A DNA stretch of 64,000 nucleotides from Clostridium sp. KNHs205 (GTDB taxonomy: Bacteria > Bacillota > Clostridia > Lachnospirales > Lachnospiraceae), in NCBI RefSeq assembly GCF_000702945.1, contig NZ_JNLE01000003.1:1225501-1289500 (forward strand). The letters run 5' to 3'. The position numbers were made by a program, and so were the translations under genes. Below are positions 56,677 through 64,000 of this stretch, piece by piece; the stretch's first letter is position 1; each line of letters opens with the position of its first letter. The notes under the pieces are model-generated. The model searched no databases, was not told the DNA's origin, and saw nothing but the letters and a program-made list of their open reading frames with translations.

Positions 56677-59419
56677 TCCTTATATTGAACAAGTAGAGAA
56701 TATCATCTCAGCATTTATTAATAATGTTTACAAAGAGATTCCTCCGACAGAAGAAGAATTTTTAGAAAAAGCAACTTTGTTAAGAAATGCAAATGCTCCA
56801 ATAATGCCGGTTTCTGATGAAGAGTTTAAAGAGATTATAACTAGGCTTAAAGAATCATTAGTTATTCAAATGGATGTTGGTGTATTTATCAATGATCGAA
56901 ATAACGGTCATCAGTCCTGGTTACCGTCTAAGCGAGCTGACTTTGATTTCTTTTTTTGGAACAGATATAAAAAATACCTTGAAGAAATTAAACATTGGAA
57001 TCCAAGAGTTACAACTAATTTAGGAAAAGTTTCCGATGAGATATTAGATTTATGCGGCGACCCATCAGAAGATCATTTTGCAATAAAGGGATTAGTGTTG
57101 GGTGATGTGCAGTCTGGTAAAACAGCAAACTATACAGCTATTTGCAATAAGGCTGCAGATACTGGCTACAGAATTATTATTGTTTTAGCTGGTATGCAGG
57201 AGAATTTGCGTAAGCAAACTCAGGAAAGATTGGATGCCGAATGTACTGGAAGAAAAAGTGAATATTACCTTGATCCTAAAGCCGAACAGGGAATAAAAAA
57301 TCAACCAGTTGGCGTAGGAAGATACGGTACTGATAAAAAAATAGTTGCTTTTACTTCTGTGACTAAGGACTTTGATAGCGGTATTCTTAGAAATAATAAT
57401 TTAGGTATCGAAAACGTTAATTGTCCTGTTATTTTGGTAGTGAAGAAGAATAAGAGGATTCTCAACAATTTGATTAAATGGTTATCAGATAATAACACGC
57501 AAAATGCTGCGGGACAGATTGATCTTCCGCTTTTGCTTATTGATGATGAGGCTGACAATGCATCTGTTAATACGAAAGATGAGGATTCTCAGCCGGCCGC
57601 AATTAATGATTGCATTAGACGTTTGCTGAATCTTTTTAGCAAGACAACATATTTAGGGATTACGGCAACACCTTTTGCGAACATTTTTATTGATCCAGAA
57701 AAAGATGATGATCTATTTCCGGCTGATTTTATCTATGCACTTTCTGCTCCAACTAACTATATTGGTGCTGATAGAATCTTTGGAGACAACTCAGATAGTG
57801 ATCATATGCTTCAGGAAATTGACATCGAAGAGCTAGAAGCGTGTTTCCCTCCTTCGCATAAAAAGGATTTTATTGTTGAGGAATTGCCAGAAGATTTATA
57901 TGAAGCATCATATTATTTCTTGTTATTAAATGCATTTCGTGATTATAGAGGCGATCTCACTGACAACAGGTCTATGATGGTACATATTAGTCGCTTCACA
58001 AATGTGCAGAATCAAATACAAGAAATGATGAATGTATGGTTAGATCAGGTGAAATCAGACGTTCGAAATTATGCCAAGTTACCGTTAGATCAAAGTGATA
58101 AAATAAGAAACATTAAGGCATTGCATGTTGTTTGGGATAAGTATAATTTAAGCGGAATTGTTGGAATCGAATGGGAAGACTTGCTTAAAAACTACTTACA
58201 TAAAGCAATTTCTCCTATTGAGGTGCGTGCTGTGAATATGAAGACAGGAGCAGCAAGCTTAGACTATTTTAATCACAAGAGTGACGGTTTACGTGTTATT
58301 GCTGTAGGTGGAAATAGTATGTCCAGAGGACTGACATTAGAGGGCTTGGGAGTAACCTACTTCCATCGTAATACGAAGATGTATGATACTTTATTACAGA
58401 TGGGACGTTGGTTCGGCTATAGACCTAACTACGGTGATGTTGTAAAGGTTTGGATGACACCAGAAGCTATTGACTGGTATGGACAAATTACCAGAGCTAC
58501 AGCAGAGCTTAAGGAAGAAATCTCAAAAATGAGAAATGCAAATCAAACACCTAGAGATTTTGGTTTAAAAGTACGACAAGACCCTGGTGCTTTAATTGTA
58601 ACTGCACGAAACAAAATGCGTACAGCTACAGATTTAACATGTCCTGTTACTGTGTCTGGTAATTTATTGGAGACACCTAGATTAAAGGCATCAAAGAATA
58701 TTTTGGCTTCGAATGAGACTGCTTTTAAGAATTTTGTAAATTCGTTGAATAGCATTGGAAACAGATTTTTAGATGAGGATCGTACAAAGGGACATTATTA
58801 CTGGAAGAATGTCCCAGGTGATAATGTTGCTCAACTGCTGTTAGACTTTGAAACAAATCCATGGCACTTAAATTTTAATGGTAGAGCACTGGCCGAATTT
58901 ATAGAAAGTCACTATTGGAGTAACGGTTGGGATGTAGTATTGATAAAATCTGGAACTGGAATCCCGTATGATGAATTGCTACAGTGTGGTGATGAAACGC
59001 TGGTGATCGAGGGGACAGAAAAAAGAAAAATATTAGCAGATAAGAAAATGATCAGTGTGAGTGGAACAAAGCTTCGTGTTGGAGCTGGTGGTTGTACTCG
59101 AATTGGATTAACTAAAGATGAAATCCAGAAAGCAGAAAAAGTGTATAGATCCATACCGAATAACGAGAATAAGGAAAATATACCTGATAAGGCTTACTTG
59201 ATACCTGATAGAGATCCTATTCTGATGTTACATGTGATTCAAGCTGATTATTCAAAAGCGGAGAATAAAGATTTACCTGAATTTTTGTTCGCTCTAGGAG
59301 TTGGATTCCCAAAAACTAGTGGAACTACTGAAACCGCAAACTATAAAGTCAATCTGATTGAATTAAGAAACTGGGTAGATGTTTATGATAATTATGACGA
59401 TGACGATGAGGATATGTGA
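56669..59419 (+). CDS. Z1-domain superfamily II helicase-like ATPase
   Basis: A 916-residue protein. Walker A GDVQSGKTANYTA lies near residue 145, Walker B LLLIDDEADNAS near 290, motif III-like LGITATPFANIF near 330, and the Z1-domain hallmark VGGNSMSRGLTLEGL with LLQMGRWFGYR near 550-585. Z1 proteins are predicted DNA translocases or helicases found in restriction-like operons with MORC-type ATPases. It overlaps the gene before it by 8 bp and shares a base with the start of the next, so the operon is translationally coupled. Confidence 0.9.
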   Translation: MSNPYIEQVENIISAFINNVYKEIPPTEEEFLEKATLLRNANAPIMPVSDEEFKEIITRLKESLVIQMDVGVFINDRNNGHQSWLPSKRADFDFFFWNRYKKYLEEIKHWNPRVTTNLGKVSDEILDLCGDPSEDHFAIKGLVLGDVQSGKTANYTAICNKAADTGYRIIIVLAGMQENLRKQTQERLDAECTGRKSEYYLDPKAEQGIKNQPVGVGRYGTDKKIVAFTSVTKDFDSGILRNNNLGIENVNCPVILVVKKNKRILNNLIKWLSDNNTQNAAGQIDLPLLLIDDEADNASVNTKDEDSQPAAINDCIRRLLNLFSKTTYLGITATPFANIFIDPEKDDDLFPADFIYALSAPTNYIGADRIFGDNSDSDHMLQEIDIEELEACFPPSHKKDFIVEELPEDLYEASYYFLLLNAFRDYRGDLTDNRSMMVHISRFTNVQNQIQEMMNVWLDQVKSDVRNYAKLPLDQSDKIRNIKALHVVWDKYNLSGIVGIEWEDLLKNYLHKAISPIEVRAVNMKTGAASLDYFNHKSDGLRVIAVGGNSMSRGLTLEGLGVTYFHRNTKMYDTLLQMGRWFGYRPNYGDVVKVWMTPEAIDWYGQITRATAELKEEISKMRNANQTPRDFGLKVRQDPGALIVTARNKMRTATDLTCPVTVSGNLLETPRLKASKNILASNETAFKNFVNSLNSIGNRFLDEDRTKGHYYWKNVPGDNVAQLLLDFETNPWHLNFNGRALAEFIESHYWSNGWDVVLIKSGTGIPYDELLQCGDETLVIEGTEKRKILADKKMISVSGTKLRVGAGGCTRIGLTKDEIQKAEKVYRSIPNNENKENIPDKAYLIPDRDPILMLHVIQADYSKAENKDLPEFLFALGVGFPKTSGTTETANYKVNLIELRNWVDVYDNYDDDDEDM

Positions 59420-60351
59420 TGAGCAGTAAAGAAAATGAACTAAGAGAAAAATGGAATACTATCAATTATTACTCTGGTGGCGCGTTGAAGTTGTCTGTAA
59501 ATCACCCACTTGAATGGTATGTTCGCTACGCATCACCAGAGCATAAGTCGGTTGTAATAGTAAGCCAAAAAGCAATAAAAAAGATCGATTCTTCAAAGTG
59601 TATTGATGCTTCATGTAATCAGCGAAAAGATGGTAAGTATGCGATAGCTTTTACACTGATGGATAGGAAACAAGAAGATGTTTTCATTACAATGGCGGGA
59701 GATATTATTGAGTATTCAAATGTGGATACTGATGATATTGCACTGCTAAAAGTGCTACGAAGATACAATGCGTGGCTCAAACTATTAGATCATAAAAGCA
59801 ATGCAGTTTTAGGAAGCAACACACAGAAAGGTCTTATAGGCGAGTTATTATTCTTGAAAGAAAAGATTGAAGCTGGAATGCTACCATCGGTAGCATTGGC
59901 TGGATGGGTTGGACCAGAAGGAGCGGATCAAGATTTTGTATATGCTGGATGCTGGCATGAAATCAAATCTACCGGAGCTTCATCTGCTGAAATTTCTATC
60001 TCATCTGTTGAACAAATAGATAGAGATGATGAGGGGGAATTAGTTGTCTATCGAATTGATAAATGTGCGCCAGATCAGCCAAAGTCATTCACATTATACG
60101 GATTGGTTCATACGGTAATTGATTTGATTTCAAGGAATGGTGATAACCCGGATGAACTAGTATTAAAACTAGGATCTGCAGGATATATTGATATGAAAGA
60201 GTATGATAAGCAACATTTTTGCATGTCTTCGAAACAATTTTATTCTGTAAACGATACATTTCCTAGAGTAAGAAGAAAAGATATTCCTGTGGAAATAACA
60301 AATATGGAATATCGGATTGATATACCTAGCATCAAAAGCTGGGAAAAGTAA
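59419..60351 (+). CDS. PD-(D/E)XK nuclease-like protein
   Basis: A 310-residue protein that looks like the restriction nuclease of the operon. A Glu in GLIGELLFLKE (about residue 140) is followed by GADQDFVYAG with Asp near 170 and WHEIKST with the E-x-K near 180, the spacing of PD-(D/E)XK catalytic cores. The N-terminal ~120 residues and the C-terminal part are not recognised. The ATG overlaps the stop of the Z1 gene (TGATG); a GTG three bases earlier is the alternative. Confidence 0.85.
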   Translation: MSSKENELREKWNTINYYSGGALKLSVNHPLEWYVRYASPEHKSVVIVSQKAIKKIDSSKCIDASCNQRKDGKYAIAFTLMDRKQEDVFITMAGDIIEYSNVDTDDIALLKVLRRYNAWLKLLDHKSNAVLGSNTQKGLIGELLFLKEKIEAGMLPSVALAGWVGPEGADQDFVYAGCWHEIKSTGASSAEISISSVEQIDRDDEGELVVYRIDKCAPDQPKSFTLYGLVHTVIDLISRNGDNPDELVLKLGSAGYIDMKEYDKQHFCMSSKQFYSVNDTFPRVRRKDIPVEITNMEYRIDIPSIKSWEK

Positions 60352-60363
60352 AAAAGTGGGAGG

Positions 60364-62454
60364 ATGTCAAACATGGATTCTACCGAATTTAAAAAGGATT
60401 TTATAGAAAGTATCAAAACTGCAGCAGCGGTTACTGGTGAAGGATCATGTGCATCCTTTGTAGAAAATATGGCACAGTATCTAATAGATGCGGAGTCCTT
60501 ATCTGATTTTACGCCTTCTTTTTATAAAGGTAAGAATGGACGTAGTAATTATAGAGTAGACGGATATGTTTATGATGAATTTGATAATACAATGAATCTT
60601 ATCATCGCAGATTTCGATGGAAATGATTTGGAACGTCGACTCACAGGAACAGCCGCAAATAAGAATTTTGGTTTACTCTTGAAATTTCTTGATGCTGCAT
60701 TAACAACCGATTTATACCAAGAAATAGAGATGAGTACACCATGTGCGGACTTGGTGGACCTTTTAAGATATAACAAGAAGGCGATTCGAAAATACCGTTT
60801 CCTTGTATTTACCGATGCGGATATGAGTGCTGCTATAAAAACAGTTGAAATCGATGATTACAATTCAATTCCCGTTGAAGGACAAATTTGGGACATTGAT
60901 CGTTTGTTCAGAGTTTGCTGTTCAGAACAAGGCCGTCAAATTATTGAAATTGATTTTAAGGAATATTGTGGTGAAGGCATACCATGTATTGAAGCTAGCT
61001 CTGCATCTACAGAACAGTATAGTAGTTATTTGGGAGTGATTCCAGGAACTGTTTTGGCTAACATTTATGATAAATATGGTAGTAAGCTTTTGGAAGGAAA
61101 TGTCAGATCTTTCTTATCTACTAAAGTAGCGGTAAATAAGAAAATCAGAGGAACAATTCTGAATAATCCTCAAATGTTTTTTGCGTTCAACAATGGAATT
61201 TCAGCAACGGCTATGGACGTTGAGATAGAAGATACCAATCACGGAAGATTTATAACGTTTGTTAGAGATTTTCAGATTATTAATGGTGGACAGACGACAG
61301 CGTCTATCTCAAATGCAAGATATAAGGATAAGGCAGACTTATCATCTATTTATGTGCAGATGAAATTAACTTCAATTGATGAATCGACGCCAGAGGAGTC
61401 GGATGAATTAATTAGGAATATCTCTAGATCTTCAAATAGTCAGAATAAAGTTAGCGATGCAGACTTCTTTGCATCTCATCCGTTTCATCGACGTATGGAA
61501 CAGATTTCAAGACACTTGTTTGCACCAGCATCGGAAGGTGCTCAGTATGAGACAAAATGGTTTTATGAAAGGGCAAGAGGACAGTACTTGCAAGAGCAAA
61601 TGCGCTTAACACCTGCAAAGAAAAAACAATTTGAACTACAGCATCCTAAAAATAAGGTGATTAAGAAAACGGACCTAGCAAAAGTTCAAAATACATGGAG
61701 AGGATTCCCACAGGTTGTCAGTAAAGGTGCACAGACCAATTTTAATGCGTTTGCAGAAGATATAGATGAACAGTGGAATGTAAATGATGAACAGTTTAAT
61801 GAGAGATATTTCCAAACCACGGCCGCATTGATTCTTTTGTTCCAATATCTAGAGAAAACCATACCAAAGCAGCCTTGGTATGAGGGTGGATATCGTGCGA
61901 ACATCATTTATTATACTTTGGCACAATTCAGAAGATTATTACATAATCAATACCAGGGTCAGGAACTTGATCTGATGTTAATTTGGAACAGACAAAGTGT
62001 GCCTGAACAAGTGGGAATTGTTTTGATTGCGTTGGCAGAATTGGTTCTTCTTAGAATAACTGATCCATCAAGAAAAGTTGCGAATGTTACTCAATGGTGT
62101 AAGAGAAATGATTGTTGGGAAGATGTGAAAAAGATCCAGCTTGACATTCCTGAAGATATCGAAAATTGCTTAATCACTATTGACGAGCAAAAGGCGGCAC
62201 AGAAATCTGCAAAAAAAGAGCAGAAGGTTGTAAATGAAATTCAGGCTCAGACAACGGTTGTAAATTATCCTGTAGAAATGTGGATGAGGCTATCAGAGTT
62301 TGTTGTAAGGAATCATATGGTTACACCCACGGACGTATCTGCATTAGTGATTGCTTGTAAAATGCCTGCCGAAATACCAAACACTTATCAATGCAAGAGA
62401 TTACTTGCATTGTTACGCAAAGCCTCCGCAGAAGGCTTTAATACTGAAGCGTAA
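60364..62454 (+). CDS. AIPR-family (abortive infection phage resistance) protein
   Basis: A 696-residue protein with the AIPR signature: FFAFNNGISATAMDVEIED, then FQIINGGQTTASISNARYK and SSNSQNKVSDADFFAS. AIPR proteins are found in phage-defence loci, often beside methylases and the genes seen here; their biochemical activity is not settled. AGTGGGAGGATGTC precedes the ATG, 12 bp after the nuclease gene. The last ~80 residues, after a Lys/Gln-rich stretch, form a separate unrecognised module. Confidence 0.9.
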   Translation: MSNMDSTEFKKDFIESIKTAAAVTGEGSCASFVENMAQYLIDAESLSDFTPSFYKGKNGRSNYRVDGYVYDEFDNTMNLIIADFDGNDLERRLTGTAANKNFGLLLKFLDAALTTDLYQEIEMSTPCADLVDLLRYNKKAIRKYRFLVFTDADMSAAIKTVEIDDYNSIPVEGQIWDIDRLFRVCCSEQGRQIIEIDFKEYCGEGIPCIEASSASTEQYSSYLGVIPGTVLANIYDKYGSKLLEGNVRSFLSTKVAVNKKIRGTILNNPQMFFAFNNGISATAMDVEIEDTNHGRFITFVRDFQIINGGQTTASISNARYKDKADLSSIYVQMKLTSIDESTPEESDELIRNISRSSNSQNKVSDADFFASHPFHRRMEQISRHLFAPASEGAQYETKWFYERARGQYLQEQMRLTPAKKKQFELQHPKNKVIKKTDLAKVQNTWRGFPQVVSKGAQTNFNAFAEDIDEQWNVNDEQFNERYFQTTAALILLFQYLEKTIPKQPWYEGGYRANIIYYTLAQFRRLLHNQYQGQELDLMLIWNRQSVPEQVGIVLIALAELVLLRITDPSRKVANVTQWCKRNDCWEDVKKIQLDIPEDIENCLITIDEQKAAQKSAKKEQKVVNEIQAQTTVVNYPVEMWMRLSEFVVRNHMVTPTDVSALVIACKMPAEIPNTYQCKRLLALLRKASAEGFNTEA

Positions 62455-62464
62455 TGGAGGAACT

Positions 62465-64000
62465 ATGTATAATACGATAGATTTGTTTGCTGGTGCTGGG
62501 GGACTAAGTCTTGGCTTTATGCAAACAAAAAAATTTGATATAAAAGTTGCATTTGAATTTAATCCTGCTATGCAGGAAACATATAAGAAAAATCATCCAG
62601 GGGTGGCTGTATTTGGAGACGTTAGAGACGCTGACTATGCAGAGATAAGAGAAAAATACGGCGATATCGATGTTGTAATTGGCGGTCCTCCCTGTCAGGG
62701 ATTTTCCAATGCTAATAGGCAAAAAAATCATGCGATTAGTCAAAACAACTCATTGGTGAAACAGTATATTAGAGCAATTTCAGAACTCAAACCAAAGGCA
62801 TTCGTAATGGAAAATGTGAGCATGCTTAGATCGGATGTTCATAGATTCTATTTATGTGGTGATGATCAAGAATTAGTAGATAGTAATGTAATTGAAACAG
62901 CTAATACAGAACTGGTATTACTTGATGCTGATTTTATGTTTGTTGGTGCGATTGATATTGTGCAATCGGAGCAAGAAGTTAGCAAATATAAGTGGGATGA
63001 TTTTGACAATCTTGAGTTAAATGTAATTTATAAGGCTTCAAAAAATGCTACTAAATTTAAAGGAGTATTAGAAAAACATAAAGCGCGTTTAATAAAAATC
63101 GCAGAGAAGCACAGAGATCATAATGAAGAAGACTTTATTATCAACGCGGATTGGGTTGCATTTAACGCAATGCTGGATTTTTATGCTGGGAAAATAGGAG
63201 AATCTCAAATTAAAGAATTGATTGAACCAGCAATTATGTACCAAAGAATGATAAGAAAGGCCCAGGAAATATTTGATAACGATATAGTAGTTGATAGTTA
63301 TACAGATGATAAAGGGTTAACTGCTAATATTCGTTCATATGCGGTTTTTGATTATTTAAAGGCAAAACTAAAAGGTACTGGTGATAACGATGGATATGCG
63401 ATTTCTGCAGATGTTCTTTCGGCGACACAGTTTGGTGCACCACAGAAGAGAATGCGTTTTGTAGTAATGGGAATTCGTAAAGATATTTCAGATGAAGTGA
63501 AACTTCCAGAAGGAAAATTTAAGGATGGCCCATATCGAACTGTTGAGGATGCAATTAAAGATTTGGAAGATGTTGATCCGATCTACAATGTATCCGACGA
63601 TAATGAGGGTATTAAGCTACAAGAAAAATCAGACTTGAGTGAGCTGGCACAATCGCTTAGAGACTCTGAGATTTTGCATAATCATATCATAACTAAAACT
63701 ACAGAAACTGCTATGGAGCGTTTTAGAGCACTAGATCAGGGTCAGAATTTTCATTCGTTATCTGATGAAATGAAGACAAACACTTATACAGATGTTACAA
63801 GAACTCAGAATACGATTTATTTGCGATTAAAATATGATGAGCCATCAGGTACAGTTGTCAACGTGCGTAAATCGATGTGGGTGCATCCTACACAAGATAG
63901 AGCTGTAAGTATTAGAGAGGCTGCACGCTTGCAGACGTTTCCGGATAGTTTTGTCTTTTGTGGAACGAAAGACAAACAATATCAACAGGTAGGAAATGCG
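62465..64000 (+). CDS. C5-cytosine DNA methyltransferase (3' end outside window)
   Basis: At least 512 residues are visible and the frame is open at the window edge. Motif I is DLFAGAGGLSLGF, motif IV with the catalytic Cys is GGPPCQGFSNANR, motif VI is VMENV and motif VIII is APQKRMRFVV. The window ends in motif X (QQVGNA), so little is missing. About 200 residues between motifs VI and VIII form an unusually long insertion. It starts 10 bp after the AIPR gene behind TGGAGGAACT. It probably marks host DNA against the nuclease of the same operon. Confidence 0.93.
   Translation, partial: MYNTIDLFAGAGGLSLGFMQTKKFDIKVAFEFNPAMQETYKKNHPGVAVFGDVRDADYAEIREKYGDIDVVIGGPPCQGFSNANRQKNHAISQNNSLVKQYIRAISELKPKAFVMENVSMLRSDVHRFYLCGDDQELVDSNVIETANTELVLLDADFMFVGAIDIVQSEQEVSKYKWDDFDNLELNVIYKASKNATKFKGVLEKHKARLIKIAEKHRDHNEEDFIINADWVAFNAMLDFYAGKIGESQIKELIEPAIMYQRMIRKAQEIFDNDIVVDSYTDDKGLTANIRSYAVFDYLKAKLKGTGDNDGYAISADVLSATQFGAPQKRMRFVVMGIRKDISDEVKLPEGKFKDGPYRTVEDAIKDLEDVDPIYNVSDDNEGIKLQEKSDLSELAQSLRDSEILHNHIITKTTETAMERFRALDQGQNFHSLSDEMKTNTYTDVTRTQNTIYLRLKYDEPSGTVVNVRKSMWVHPTQDRAVSIREAARLQTFPDSFVFCGTKDKQYQQVGNA

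Overview
The window looks like a chromosomal segment of a low-GC, strictly anaerobic Bacillota, most likely a clostridium of the Lachnospiraceae type (inference). The grounds are an oxygen-independent (cobalt-early) cobalamin pathway, a homodimeric pyruvate:ferredoxin oxidoreductase, hydrogenase maturation genes, LicT/BglG antitermination and purine-rich ribosome binding sites. I could run no database search; family names rest on motifs I can read.

Layout. 1-3508: hydrogenase maturation genes hypF (3' part), hypC, hypD, hypE. 3509-6730: a 14-bp minisatellite, a polymorphic-toxin-like gene with a probable immunity gene and a small overlapping ORF, then a decayed IS110-type fragment. 6827-13330: a beta-glucoside PTS operon (licT, 6-phospho-beta-glucosidase, enzyme I, EIIBCA, HPr) with two RAT/terminator antitermination sites; its HPr has Lys where Ser46 is expected. 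13477-18507: an AraC regulator divergent from two Gfo/Idh/MocA oxidoreductases and a sugar-phosphate isomerase/epimerase-like gene, then an unknown gene. 18863-41497: a promoter, a cobalamin riboswitch with terminator, and a run of 23 genes for cobalt uptake (cbiMNQO) and adenosylcobalamin synthesis (cbiK, L, D, F, G, H, J, ET, A, cobT, cobU, cobS, a cobU-like paralogue, an alpha-ribazole phosphatase, cbiB, cobD, cbiP, cobA, cbiC). Steps making sirohydrochlorin and dimethylbenzimidazole are not in the window. 41678-49100: an O-antigen-ligase-like membrane protein, an AEC transporter, and nifJ on the minus strand. 49132-51242: greA-lysS behind a clear sigma-A promoter.

Downstream of lysS the sequence changes character. 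51283-53640 holds scars of mobile DNA: a VOC-protein relic, four small minus-strand genes including a DUF4314-type gene, and a truncated, frameshifted gene of the kind that accompanies DUF4314 in clostridial integrative elements. 53965-64000 is a defence island: an interrupted gene, an XRE regulator, then a tightly packed operon of a MORC/MutL-like GHKL ATPase, a Z1-domain helicase-like ATPase, a PD-(D/E)XK nuclease-like protein, an AIPR-family protein and a C5-cytosine methyltransferase running off the window. This is the strongest candidate for an incompletely described biological system here.

The intergenic DNA is also unusual. Two long near-perfect palindromes (18569-18811 and 44756-44967) differ in their arms but share terminal and loop words, three minisatellites have 14-, 17- and 13-bp units, and smaller hairpins with shared words recur upstream of several genes. 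I saw no rRNA, no tRNA and no CRISPR array.
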